From: Erysipelotrichaceae bacterium
Lineage (GTDB): Bacteria > Bacillota_I > Bacilli_A > Erysipelotrichales > Erysipelotrichaceae
Direction: 5' to 3'
NCBI GenBank assembly: GCA_017473335.1
Contig: JAFULN010000040.1
Coordinates: 1 to 64,000 of the forward strand
DNA: 64,000 bases
Part shown: piece by piece, positions 35,196 to 43,914 of the stretch
How positions within the stretch are numbered: position 1 is the first letter of the stretch
How the letters are laid out: each line of letters starts with the position of its first letter
Translations under genes and position numbers: made by a program
Notes under the pieces: model-generated
What the model was told of the DNA's origin: nothing
Database searches by the model: none
What the model saw: only the letters and a program-made list of their open reading frames with translations

Positions 35196-35521
35196 CGAAG
35201 CACCCCATTTCTTAAATCATCATTCTCTACTTTCATAATCTGAAAGATACCTGATATCGCCAATATTTTACGTACGAACGGTGTTACATTCTTTAAAATC
35301 AGTTCCCCTTTATATGCATTAATTTGATTATATCGAGCTAAAATAAACCCAATTCCTGTTGAATCAATGAAAGTGACATCCTTAAAATCAAATTGAACAA
35401 CTGGACATTTGTACTGATCTATTAATTGAATCACTACATTTTTTAAATGACTGATTCTAAGATTGTCCATTTCCCCAGAAAATTCAAATGTATGTACATT
35501 TTTACTTACAATACTTCTCAT
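35192..35521 (-). CDS. spoIIAA: Anti-anti-sigma factor SpoIIAA
   Basis: 109 residues, STAS fold. The phosphorylated Ser lies in FIDSTGIGF (about residue 57). The ATG at 35521 has AGGAGG upstream; an in-frame extension to 35551 is not supported. It starts the spoIIA operon, which is separated from dacF by a terminator, so it must have its own promoter in 35522-35634. I saw no convincing sigma-H consensus there. Confidence 0.94.
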   Translation of the reverse strand: MRSIVSKNVHTFEFSGEMDNLRISHLKNVVIQLIDQYKCPVVQFDFKDVTFIDSTGIGFILARYNQINAYKGELILKNVTPFVRKILAISGIFQIMKVENDDLRNGVLR

Positions 35522-35634
35522 ACATAAACCTCCTGATTCCAGTGTAAACAATTTATTAAATCAGCAGTTGATAATCGACAAGAACACTCAATCTTCTTTA
35601 TAAAATGTCATTGTAGTATTTTATCGATTTACGC

Positions 35635-35660
35635 AAAAAGGGCTGTTTACAGCCCTTTTT
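35635..35660. terminator. Terminator of dacF
   Basis: An 11-bp perfect stem AAAAAGGGCTG/CAGCCCTTTTT. It separates dacF from spoIIAA, unlike a single dacF-spoIIA transcription unit. Confidence 0.88.
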
Positions 35661-35684
35661 AACGATTGAACATGTCGAAATACC

Positions 35685-36830
35685 TCAAAATAATAAACGA
35701 TTCATACAATTTCTGAAAATTGCCCAGAAGGATAATCTTTCTGAAGATTCACAAGCAATTAAATTAGTACTCAAGATACTCCCATCAGCAAACTTAATCA
35801 TCATATGACCAACTATATCTCCCTTGTGAACTGGAGCTATTATATCATTAAGCAATATACTTCTTTCTAATTCCTGTTTTTGTACGCCAATTTGTGCTGT
35901 ATAGCCAAGCTGACTATCATTTGTAATCTTGATTGTATCAGGAAACCCTTTATCAATTCGTATCATTTCAGAGTACTCTTGTTGATCCATGACGTTTACT
36001 TTCTGATAACGGGCAAATCCATAATCAAGCAATGCAGCAGCATCCTTACTTCTAGATGCCTTATCTGGTTCATGCATGACAACTGCAATCAATCTCATCC
36101 CATTTCTTTGCGCAGTCACAGTAATACAATACATGCTTTGTGAAGTATAGCCCGTCTTTAAACCATCCATTCCCGGATAGCTTCTTAACATCTTATTGGT
36201 ATTAACCAGCCAGAATTTATGATCAGTATCCTCACGAATATAATCCTCCATCAGTGATGTATACTGCAGCAGTTCTTCATTGCCTTCGTCAATTAAATTT
36301 TTAGCAATAATGGCCATGTCATATGCACTTGATACATGTTTATCATCATGAAGCCCTGTAGGATTGACAAAATGAGTATTTTTACATCCAAATGAAGATG
36401 CAGTATCATTCATCATTCGTACAAATTCAGCTTCTGAACCTGCCACTTTTTCTGCCAGAGCAGTCACTGCATCATTGGCACTGGCAACTGTACTTGCCTT
36501 AAACAAATCAAGTACACTCATACGTTCTCCAGGTTCAAGATAAATCTGGCTTCCACCTAAAGAGGCTGCATGCTCAGAAGCAACTACAATATCATCCCAT
36601 CCAAATGCACCTTGATGAATCGACTTTAACACAAGATATAAACTCATCATTTTCGTCATAGATGCAGGATACAAAGGTTCATGCATGTTCTTCTCATAGA
36701 GTACAGAAGCACTTTCTGCATCCATTAAAATAGCTGAAGAACTCGTTGGTGCTAAATCAGTTTCTGAATAAACTGGACATAGATTTATCACAAATAAGCA
36801 GCAGCACAGGATCAAGAACTTAACTTTCAT
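35685..36830 (-). CDS. dacF: D-alanyl-D-alanine carboxypeptidase (DacF-like PBP)
   Basis: 381 residues with a signal peptide (about 1-22). Penicillin-binding motifs: SxxK in PASMTKMM (about residue 58), SxN in ASANDAV (about residue 115) and KTG in GLKTGYT (about residue 216), then a C-terminal PBP5-type domain and a short amphipathic tail. It trims peptidoglycan stem peptides, in Bacillus during spore cortex formation. The ATG at 36830 is preceded by GAGGTG, which lies inside the terminator hairpin of the upstream glycoside hydrolase gene. Confidence 0.9.
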   Translation of the reverse strand: MKVKFLILCCCLFVINLCPVYSETDLAPTSSSAILMDAESASVLYEKNMHEPLYPASMTKMMSLYLVLKSIHQGAFGWDDIVVASEHAASLGGSQIYLEPGERMSVLDLFKASTVASANDAVTALAEKVAGSEAEFVRMMNDTASSFGCKNTHFVNPTGLHDDKHVSSAYDMAIIAKNLIDEGNEELLQYTSLMEDYIREDTDHKFWLVNTNKMLRSYPGMDGLKTGYTSQSMYCITVTAQRNGMRLIAVVMHEPDKASRSKDAAALLDYGFARYQKVNVMDQQEYSEMIRIDKGFPDTIKITNDSQLGYTAQIGVQKQELERSILLNDIIAPVHKGDIVGHMMIKFADGSILSTNLIACESSERLSFWAIFRNCMNRLLF

Positions 36831-36864
36831 AAAAAACACCTCAGTACATTGTACTCAGGTGTTT
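36830..36864 (-). terminator. Terminator of the GH2 gene, overlapping the dacF ribosome site
   Basis: AAACACCT-C-AGTAC / GTACT-C-AGGTGTTT (one C-C mismatch on the plus strand) followed by six T and then directly the dacF ATG. The AGGTG of the dacF ribosome site is the 3' arm of the stem. Confidence 0.75.
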
Positions 36865-36874
36865 AACTTTTATT

Positions 36875-38569
36875 CTAATAAAGCTGACGATTCAGTTTCA
36901 TCATCACGTCAGGATTAATTTTTAAAACATGACGATCATAAGTCATAAGACCATTGACTTCACGTTCAACATCTGTCAGCTGTGTAAAGACACTGGCAGA
37001 CAAGCCAAGTTCTTTTGCAGGTATGATTTGATGCTCATACAGCTCTTTTAGCTCATTTTCAAGATGGGTGCTGTCTTTGATATCTTTGTAGCCATAAGGA
37101 TCTTCATTCACTAGATGCCCCTCAACAGGAAGCTGATAGCCTCCAAATTCACTCAAAAGAACACATCTTCCCAAAGGATCTTTTTTAAATTTATACGGTC
37201 TGAAGTACACATGCCAGCTGCGTATATTCCCAATTTTCTGATCATGCCAGCCACTGCAAGGAATCACAGTACGTGTTTTATCTAATGAACAAACAAGTTC
37301 ATATGCTTTTGAAACATCAAACTGACCCCAGCCTTCATTGAAAATAACCCACATCGCAATAGATGGAACATTATACAAGTGATCAATCATTCCTTTTAAG
37401 TCACGAATAAATTTTTCTCTTTCCATCAATGAAGAACGCCCAAACAGCCAGTAAATATTATCCTTGTAATGAATATCAGTAAACAATGGAAGATTAATTG
37501 TGAATTTGTTGTAAGGTCCCCCACCGCTGACCATATCCTGCCATACAAGCATACCTAAGCGATCACAATGATAATACCAGCGCAAAGGTTCAACTTTTAT
37601 ATGTTTTCTCAGCATATTGAATCCCATTGATTTAGCCGTCATGATATCATCAATCATTGCCTGATCACAAGGCCAGCTCATCAATGTATCACTCATATAT
37701 CCCTGATCAAGCACCCCTGTATGGAAATACGGCTTATTGTTAAGGAAAAGTCGCTTAATGCCCTGCTCATCTTCTTCAATGCTGAACTTGCGCATACCAA
37801 AATACGATTCAATACTATCTTGTTCAAAATGTATCTTTAAATCATAAAGATATGGATCTTCAACAGACCAAGGATGTACATGATCTAGTACAAGAAAAGA
37901 CGGTAAACCAACAGAACATTCAATTGTTTGTCCATCACACTCAACAAGTGCAGTACCACTGTGATTTGTGCGAACTAAAATTTCAACTTGATGTTCATCA
38001 TAATGAGGTGTCAGTTTAATCGATTCAATATAATGTTCAGGTACACTCTCCAGCCATACCGTCTGCCACAGTCCACTTTGTGCAGTATACCAAATCCCCT
38101 TAGGAGAAGAAGACTGTTTGCCGCGAGGCTGTCCTCCAGCTTCTGTTGGATCACGAATGATAATTTTTAAGTGATTGACATCTTCCAAAGCTTTTGTAAT
38201 ATCACAAATCACTGGTAAATAACCGCAGTCTCCAGTGCCCACACTTTGACCATTGACAAAAACATCACATGACGCATCACAGCCATCCAGATGAAGCAAA
38301 ACTCTGCCCTGATTGAATAAATCAGGCAAAACAAATTCACGCTCCATAATTAATAATTCGTTTTTCTTTAAGGGATCAATACCACCGCCAAGTTCAGACT
38401 CTAAAGAAAATGGAACTAAAGCATTCCCTGAAAGTGTTCTATCTTTCCCTTTAATTAAATAAGTCCAAGTTCCATTCAGACATAAATAACTCTCACGTCT
38501 CATCTGAGGACGCGGATATTCACTCATAGGGCACTCATAGTTGATATGGTCATGATACTTGCTGAACAT
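36875..38569 (-). CDS. Glycoside hydrolase family 2 protein
   Basis: 564 residues, no signal peptide. A jelly-roll sugar-binding domain (about 30-170, with HLDGCDASCDVFVNG) is followed by an Ig-like domain and a TIM barrel. The catalytic acid/base is in IFNEGWGQFD (about residue 415), with a nucleophile candidate in LLSEFGGYQ. Activity could be beta-galactosidase, beta-glucuronidase or similar; the lack of later C-terminal domains makes it a short member. AGGTGA ribosome site. Monocistronic, ending in the terminator that overlaps the dacF start. Confidence 0.85.
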   Translation of the reverse strand: MFSKYHDHINYECPMSEYPRPQMRRESYLCLNGTWTYLIKGKDRTLSGNALVPFSLESELGGGIDPLKKNELLIMEREFVLPDLFNQGRVLLHLDGCDASCDVFVNGQSVGTGDCGYLPVICDITKALEDVNHLKIIIRDPTEAGGQPRGKQSSSPKGIWYTAQSGLWQTVWLESVPEHYIESIKLTPHYDEHQVEILVRTNHSGTALVECDGQTIECSVGLPSFLVLDHVHPWSVEDPYLYDLKIHFEQDSIESYFGMRKFSIEEDEQGIKRLFLNNKPYFHTGVLDQGYMSDTLMSWPCDQAMIDDIMTAKSMGFNMLRKHIKVEPLRWYYHCDRLGMLVWQDMVSGGGPYNKFTINLPLFTDIHYKDNIYWLFGRSSLMEREKFIRDLKGMIDHLYNVPSIAMWVIFNEGWGQFDVSKAYELVCSLDKTRTVIPCSGWHDQKIGNIRSWHVYFRPYKFKKDPLGRCVLLSEFGGYQLPVEGHLVNEDPYGYKDIKDSTHLENELKELYEHQIIPAKELGLSASVFTQLTDVEREVNGLMTYDRHVLKINPDVMMKLNRQLY

Positions 38570-38603
38570 ATTATCACCTCATAAAATGATTTTAGCACAA
38601 TTT

Positions 38604-38644
38604 AGAAAGAAAAAGAAAAAGTGTCATGATTTTCACGACACTTT
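38604..38644 (-). terminator. Terminator of leuS
   Basis: AAAGTGTC/GACACTTT perfect 8-bp stem, then TTCTTTTTCTTTC on the minus strand. Confidence 0.8.
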
Positions 38645-38652
38645 CATCTTAT

Positions 38653-41049
38653 TTAGTTCGCAACAATATTCACCAGTTTGTTTTTAACAACAATCACTTT
38701 GCGAATCGTCTTACCTTCAAGCTGTGCAGCAACTGCTTCTTTTGCCTTCGCTTCAAGTTCAGCATTATCTGCATCTTTAGCATACTGGAATTTAGCACGC
38801 AGCTTACCATTGACCTGAACAACAATTTCCACATTGTTTAAAACAAGTTTCTGCGGATCATAAGTAGGCCATGCAGCATATGCTAATGTTTCTTCACCAG
38901 TTAAAGCCTGATGCATCTCTTCACAGATATGAGGTGCAATTGGACTCAACAGACGAACAAAGCCAATCAGCATATCTTTGTTGATCTTTTCCTGTTTGTA
39001 GCAGTCATTGATGAAAATCATCATCTGAGAAATTGCAGTATTAAAATTCAGTGATTCATAGTCTTCTGAAACTTTCTTTACAGTATAGTTATAACTGTAA
39101 TCCAGTGCAGGAGTTGCTTCAGATGTCTGCTTTTCTGTAGTTTCCATAATTAAGCGCCATACACGTTCCAGCCACTTTCTGCTGCCGTCAACACCCTGAT
39201 CACTCCATGGTTTTGATGCTTCAAGCGGACCCATAAACATTTCATAGACACGCATTGTATCAGCACCGTATTTCATAACGATTGTATTTGGATCAACAAC
39301 ATATTCAGGGAAACGTTTACCCATCTTAATGCCATTTGAGCCTAAAATCATTCCCTGGTGAACAAGTTTCTTAAATGGTTCTTTAACAGGAACAGCACCC
39401 ATGTCATACAGGAAATTATTCCACATACGACTATACAGCAAATGACCCACTGCATGTTCAGGACCACCAATATACAAATCAACAGGCAGCCAATGCTTCA
39501 AAAGTTCTGGATCTGCCAGAGTGTTTTCATTATGTGGATCAATATATCTTAAGAAATACCAGCTGCTTCCAGCTGAACCAGGCATTGTACTTGTTTCACG
39601 TTTGCCCTTAACACCATCGATTGTCACATTCACCCAGTCTTCAGCTTTTTCAAGCGGAGAAGCACCTGTTTTAGATGGTGAATAATCTTCTACATCAGGC
39701 AAAATCAGTGGAAGCTGATCATCTGACAAAGCGATAGTATCTCCATTTTCAAGATAAACAACAGGAATAGGCTCACCCCAGTAACGCTGACGTGCAAAGA
39801 TCCATTCTCTTAAACGATAGTTTGTTTTTGCCTGGCCGCACCCCTGTTCTTCAAGCCACTTAATCATTGCATTGATCGCATCCTGCTTATTCATACCATC
39901 CATAAATCCCGAATTGATATGAATGCCATCCTGAGTCCAAGCTTCCTTAGTGATATCGCCGCCTTCTAAAACCTGAATGATTTCAATCCCAAACTTTTTA
40001 GCGAATTCATAGTCACGATCATCATGTGCAGGAACTGCCATGATAGCACCAGTACCATATGTTGCCAAAACATAGTCAGAGATCCAGATAGGAATCTTCT
40101 TTCCATTGACAGGATTAATCGCATAAGCTCCTGTAAATACACCTGTCTTTTCTTTATTCAATTCAGTGCGTTCCAGATCGCTCTTTGTAGCACATGCCTT
40201 TTTATAAGCTTCTACTGCTTCTTTAGCATCTTGTGTTGTGATAATATCAATCAAACGATGTTCAGGTGCTAAAACACAGTATGTAGCCCCAAATAGTGTA
40301 TCACAGCGAGTTGTAAAGACAGTAAACTTGTCGTCATGACCATCCACTTTAAAATCTACATGAGCACCCAATGACTTTCCAATCCAGTTGCGCTGCATTT
40401 CTTTAGTAGATTCAGGCCAGTCAATTTCTTCAAGACCTTCCAGTAAACGTTCTGCATATTTAACAATATCAATGACCCACTGACGCATATTTTTACGAAC
40501 AACAGGATATCCTCCACGTTCAGATTTACCGTCAATAACTTCATCATTTGCTAAAACTGTCCCCAATTCTTCACACCAGTTCACTGGCATTTCAACACAT
40601 TTCGCCAACCCCTGTTCAAACAGCTGCTTAAAAATCCACTGTGTCCATTTGTAAAAGCTTGGATCACATGTAGATACCTGCTTATCCCAGTCATAGCTGA
40701 ATCCAAGCATTTTCAGCTGATTTGTGAATGTTTCAATATTATGAAGTGTAAATCCATTTGGATTGTTTCCAGTCTGAATGGCATACTGTTCTGCAGGCAA
40801 ACCGAAACTGTCAAATCCCATTGGATGCAGAACATTGTATCCCTGCATTCTCTTCATACGGCATACGATATCAGTTGCAGTATATCCTTCTGGATGCCCT
40901 GCGTGCAGACCTACACCTGATGGATATGGAAACATATCCAGTGCATAGTATTTTGGTTTTGAAAAATCATGGGTATCGGTATGGAAAGTATCATGTTCTT
41001 CCCAGTACGTCTGCCATTTCTTTTCAATGTCAAGATGCTGATAACTCAT
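38653..41049 (-). CDS. leuS: Leucyl-tRNA synthetase
   Basis: 798 residues, class Ia. The HIGH motif occurs as HAGH ([13 protein letters not shown], about residues 40-52). A CP1 editing domain (about 220-420) contains [10 protein letters not shown]. The KMSKS loop reads KMGKR ([13 protein letters not shown]), with Gly for Ser, followed by the anticodon-binding domain and a C-terminal domain (NKLVNIVAN). It charges tRNA-Leu and is regulated by the T-box upstream. AGGAGGAATTCTT precedes the ATG. Confidence 0.96.
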   Translation of the reverse strand: MSYQHLDIEKKWQTYWEEHDTFHTDTHDFSKPKYYALDMFPYPSGVGLHAGHPEGYTATDIVCRMKRMQGYNVLHPMGFDSFGLPAEQYAIQTGNNPNGFTLHNIETFTNQLKMLGFSYDWDKQVSTCDPSFYKWTQWIFKQLFEQGLAKCVEMPVNWCEELGTVLANDEVIDGKSERGGYPVVRKNMRQWVIDIVKYAERLLEGLEEIDWPESTKEMQRNWIGKSLGAHVDFKVDGHDDKFTVFTTRCDTLFGATYCVLAPEHRLIDIITTQDAKEAVEAYKKACATKSDLERTELNKEKTGVFTGAYAINPVNGKKIPIWISDYVLATYGTGAIMAVPAHDDRDYEFAKKFGIEIIQVLEGGDITKEAWTQDGIHINSGFMDGMNKQDAINAMIKWLEEQGCGQAKTNYRLREWIFARQRYWGEPIPVVYLENGDTIALSDDQLPLILPDVEDYSPSKTGASPLEKAEDWVNVTIDGVKGKRETSTMPGSAGSSWYFLRYIDPHNENTLADPELLKHWLPVDLYIGGPEHAVGHLLYSRMWNNFLYDMGAVPVKEPFKKLVHQGMILGSNGIKMGKRFPEYVVDPNTIVMKYGADTMRVYEMFMGPLEASKPWSDQGVDGSRKWLERVWRLIMETTEKQTSEATPALDYSYNYTVKKVSEDYESLNFNTAISQMMIFINDCYKQEKINKDMLIGFVRLLSPIAPHICEEMHQALTGEETLAYAAWPTYDPQKLVLNNVEIVVQVNGKLRAKFQYAKDADNAELEAKAKEAVAAQLEGKTIRKVIVVKNKLVNIVAN

Positions 41050-41063
41050 AAGAATTCCTCCTA

Positions 41064-41272
41064 AAAATAAAAAATCGTCCTTCTCTAAGGACGTAAATTA
41101 CGCGGTACCACCTTAGTTCATGTTTTGAAACATGCCCTTTCTCTCTTTAACGCAGAGTTACGGAATGGATTAGATTCTGCTCCAAGACGAGTTCATCAAT
41201 TTGAACGACTGATTTTCACCAACCATCAGCTCTCTAAACGCTTCATCTTTGACTACTACTTCTCTTCAACAC
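41064..41272 (-). promoter_or_regulatory. Leucine T-box leader of leuS
   Basis: The conserved T-box AAGGTGGTACCGCG (minus strand, about 41101-41116) lies before a terminator GTCCTT/AAGGAC with ATTTTTTATTTTT (about 41069-41092). Stem I contains GATGAACTCGTC; its CTC matches a leucine codon placed as a specifier. Uncharged tRNA-Leu would stabilise the antiterminator and allow leuS transcription. Confidence 0.92.
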
Positions 41273-41278
41273 TTCTAT

Positions 41279-41307
41279 ACTATAGCTGATTTATGTACAA
41301 AAGTCAA
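41279..41307 (-). promoter_or_regulatory. Sigma-A promoter of leuS
   Basis: TTGACT (41302-41307), spacing 17, TATAGT (41279-41284), just ahead of the T-box. Confidence 0.85.
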
Positions 41308-41373
41308 TTTTGATTTAAGACAAGAAAAATGTACTTCTCGAAAATCATTAGAGTTTTTTTGTCTTTAGCATGT

Positions 41374-41398
41374 TATAATTTATATAATTAAATTATAT
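41374..41398 (+). promoter_or_regulatory. Promoter and palindrome upstream of degV
   Basis: TGTTATAAT (TATAAT at 41374-41379) is followed at 41382-41398 by a perfect palindrome ATATAATT-A-AATTATAT that would cover the transcription start, a candidate operator. Confidence 0.45.
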
Positions 41399-41421
41399 GC
41401 ATGATAAAGGAGATTAACAAT

Positions 41422-42255
41422 ATGATTCGTATTCTTGCAGATTCATCAACAATGTACACAAAAGAGGAAGCAAAAAAGCTTCATGTAGATATTTCACCAT
41501 TAAGTGTAACCATCAATGGAAAGTCTTATCGTGAATATGAAGAAATCACAGATAATGAATTCTATGATATCATAAAGCAAGGTCATAACCCAACTTCATC
41601 ACAGCCTCCAATTGGAGAATATATGGAATATTTTGAAAAATATGCCGATGATGATATTTTAGTTCTTCCTATGGCAGATGGTCTATCAGGCTCATATCAG
41701 TCTTGTATGAGTGCAAGAAATGCTCAGGAAAGAGAGAATATTGAGGTCATTGATACAAAGACACTGTGCGGACCTCATCGTTATCTTCTACAGTTAGCAG
41801 TTAAGCTGAGAGATGAAGGCAAATCACTTAAAGAAATTAAAGCTGTCCTTGATCAGAAAGCAGCAACTTCATGGTCTTATCTAATGCCTCAGGATTTCAA
41901 TTATCTGATGCGCGGAGGACGCTTAACACCACTTGCAGCAAAAGTCAGCGGCTATCTAAAAATTCAGCCAATCATGACATTGACAGAAGATAAAAAACGT
42001 CTGGAATCTCAAGGTATTGCCCGTAACTTTGATATCGCCATCAATAAAGTGATTAAAGTACTGAAAGAAAATGGCGTAGATTGTACTCATAAATTCTTTA
42101 TCTCTCATGCTTTTGTTGAAGAACAGGCTGAAAAAACAAAAGCTAAACTCATTAAAGCATTTGGTGATATTGATATTGAAATCCATCGACTATCTTGTGC
42201 ATTTATCACACAGGGCGGTCCACTGTGCTTAACTGTACAAACGATTGAAAAATAA
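41422..42255 (+). CDS. DegV family fatty-acid-binding protein
   Basis: 277 residues. It starts MIRILADSST, and the hallmark of bound-lipid recognition (TSSQPPIGEY, SGSYQS) is present. DegV/FakB proteins bind a fatty acid and present it to the kinase FakA for phosphorylation; fakA is not in this window. ATG at 41422 with AAAGGAG upstream; the frame extends to 41401 without a ribosome site. Confidence 0.9.
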   Translation: MIRILADSSTMYTKEEAKKLHVDISPLSVTINGKSYREYEEITDNEFYDIIKQGHNPTSSQPPIGEYMEYFEKYADDDILVLPMADGLSGSYQSCMSARNAQERENIEVIDTKTLCGPHRYLLQLAVKLRDEGKSLKEIKAVLDQKAATSWSYLMPQDFNYLMRGGRLTPLAAKVSGYLKIQPIMTLTEDKKRLESQGIARNFDIAINKVIKVLKENGVDCTHKFFISHAFVEEQAEKTKAKLIKAFGDIDIEIHRLSCAFITQGGPLCLTVQTIEK

Positions 42256-42256
42256 A

Positions 42257-42281
42257 ACAAGGTGTCTATGACACCTTTTCT
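42257..42281 (+). terminator. Hairpin terminator after degV
   Basis: AAGGTGTC/GACACCTT with TTTTC. It is short, so some read-through into ytqA is possible. Confidence 0.6.
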
Positions 42282-42293
42282 AAAGGAGGTACT

Positions 42294-43232
42294 ATGAATA
42301 ACCCTTATCCATATTCCCTAGACAACAAACGTTATACAACATGGAACTATTATTTAAAAACACATTATGGTACAAAAGTCTGTAAAGTACCCCTAAATGC
42401 AGGATTCACCTGTCCCAATCGTGATGGTTCAAAATCAACTGGAGGATGTACATTCTGCAGCTCACTAGGTTCTGGAGAATTTCAAGGAGTTACAAAGCAG
42501 TCATTAATTGAACAATTTGAACAAGGTGCTAAAGTCATGCATAGAAAATGGCCAAATGCAAAACTAATGGCCTACTTTCAGTCTTTTACAAACACTTATG
42601 GACCACTTGATAAAATAAAGAACTGTGTTGAACCATTTATGCAGCGTAATGATGTGATTGGCATCTGCATTGCAACACGTGCAGACTGTTTAAGTGATGA
42701 GGTCATCGAATATTTGGAAGAATGTGCTCAAACAAAAGATATCTGGGTTGAATTAGGTCTGCAAAGTATTCATGATAAAACAGCACTTACTATCAACCGA
42801 GCACATACCTATCAAGAATTTAAAGATATGGTCATAAAACTTTCAGCAACTCATCTAAAAATCTGTGTTCATCTGATGAACTCTCTTCCAGATGAAACCA
42901 AAGAAATGATGATTGAATCCGCAAAACAAATTGGAAAATTACCAATTCACGCAGTAAAAATTCATATGCTTCATCTTATCAAAGGCACAAAGATGGAACA
43001 AGAGTGGCAAAAAAAGCCTTTTCCTCTACTTACACAAGAAGAATATGTAGAATTGGTGGTTGAACAGCTTCGCGTTTTGCCTGCACACATCATCATTCAG
43101 CGTGTTACAGGAGATGGGATAAAAGATTCACTGACAGCTCCTGTTTGGACGCTAAACAAAACACAAGTAACAAATGACATTGATAAACTGATGGCAAAAT
43201 TAAATATCATGCAGGGAGATTTATATGAATAA
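42294..43232 (+). CDS. ytqA: Radical SAM protein YtqA (TIGR01212)
   Basis: 312 residues. The radical-SAM cysteines occur in FTCPNRDGS and GGCTFCSSLGSGEF (CxxxxxxxxxCxxC spacing typical of this family). AAAGGAGG precedes the ATG. Its stop overlaps ytqB by eight bases. In Bacillus the same pair is linked to late steps of xnm5U34 tRNA modification; the assignment here rests on family and context. Confidence 0.88.
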   Translation: MNNPYPYSLDNKRYTTWNYYLKTHYGTKVCKVPLNAGFTCPNRDGSKSTGGCTFCSSLGSGEFQGVTKQSLIEQFEQGAKVMHRKWPNAKLMAYFQSFTNTYGPLDKIKNCVEPFMQRNDVIGICIATRADCLSDEVIEYLEECAQTKDIWVELGLQSIHDKTALTINRAHTYQEFKDMVIKLSATHLKICVHLMNSLPDETKEMMIESAKQIGKLPIHAVKIHMLHLIKGTKMEQEWQKKPFPLLTQEEYVELVVEQLRVLPAHIIIQRVTGDGIKDSLTAPVWTLNKTQVTNDIDKLMAKLNIMQGDLYE

Positions 43233-43758
43233 AGACAACATCAATACAGTTGCGCATCGCTATCTTGCAAACTATCTGAAAAGTGAATTTACTGCAGTTG
43301 ATGCAACCTGCGGCAATGGCAATGATACTTTATTTCTTGCAAAGCGCTGCAAAAAAGTGATTGGCTTTGATATTCAATCACAAGCCATTGAAAACACAAA
43401 AAAACGCTGTTCAGGATTCAACAATATCGAACTTCATCAGATTTCTCACGCACAAATGAAAGAAGTTATCCATAAACAAGTCGATTGTGTCATCTTCAAT
43501 TTTGGTTATCTTCCTAAAGCTGATCCATCTATCATCACACAGCCTGAATCTAGTTTAACTGCAGTAAAAGCTGCCTGGGACTTATTAAAAAAAGATGGTA
43601 TTTTAGTCTTATGCTGCTATGTTGGCCATCCAGGAGGACAGGAAGAAACTGACGTACTCTTACAGTGGATCAATGATATACACGCTCATGAAGAACTAGC
43701 CTATCGTCAAGATCGTCCATCATCACCTATTTTGAAAATTTTAAAAAAGACGCCTTAG
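43225..43758 (+). CDS. mnmM: tRNA 5-aminomethyl-uridine methyltransferase MnmM (YtqB)
   Basis: 177 residues, class I methyltransferase: SAM loop AVDATCGNGNDTLFLA (about 24-40), VIGFDIQ acidic loop, VIFNFGYLPKAD catalytic region. Homologue of Bacillus YtqB, reported to convert nm5U34 to mnm5U34 in tRNA. Translationally coupled to ytqA. Confidence 0.85.
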   Translation: MNKDNINTVAHRYLANYLKSEFTAVDATCGNGNDTLFLAKRCKKVIGFDIQSQAIENTKKRCSGFNNIELHQISHAQMKEVIHKQVDCVIFNFGYLPKADPSIITQPESSLTAVKAAWDLLKKDGILVLCCYVGHPGGQEETDVLLQWINDIHAHEELAYRQDRPSSPILKILKKTP

Positions 43759-43770
43759 CGTCTTTTGTTT
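43741..43770. terminator. Bidirectional terminator shared by ytqB and small RNA 2
   Basis: AAAGACGC/GCGTCTTT 8-bp stem with T-rich tract on the plus strand (TTTTGTTTTG) and TTTTTTAA on the minus strand. Confidence 0.88.
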
Positions 43771-43862
43771 TGTGTGTGACTTCATGTTTTTGGGGAATCT
43801 TTACTGTTTCAATGGGTGGGGGAATCACAGTAAAGATGAAATCACTTCACTTGTCTATTGAC
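43743..43862 (-). ncRNA. Candidate C-rich small RNA 2
   Basis: About 120 bases with a promoter (43869-43897) and the shared terminator. A 10-bp helix GUGAUUUCAU/AUGAAGUCAC (43836-43845 with 43776-43785) stacks on a 9-bp helix CUUUACUGU/ACAGUAAAG (43827-43835 with 43799-43807). The apical loop holds UUCCCCCACCC and a one-sided bulge holds UUCCCC. A G-U pair in the long helix would be an A-C mismatch on the other strand, which supports minus-strand transcription. Twin UUCCCC loops resemble Shine-Dalgarno-targeting RNAs. Confidence 0.7.
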
Positions 43863-43868
43863 ATAATT

Positions 43869-43897
43869 ATCATAACAAAGAATGAATCAAGATTCAA
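43869..43897 (-). promoter_or_regulatory. Promoter and palindrome of small RNA 2
   Basis: TTGAAT (43892-43897), spacing 17, TATGAT (43869-43874) with TG two bases before the -10. The palindrome GAATC-AA-GATTC (43884-43895) overlaps the -35 and may be an operator. Confidence 0.65.
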
Positions 43898-43914
43898 GAA
43901 AAAAATGAAATCGC

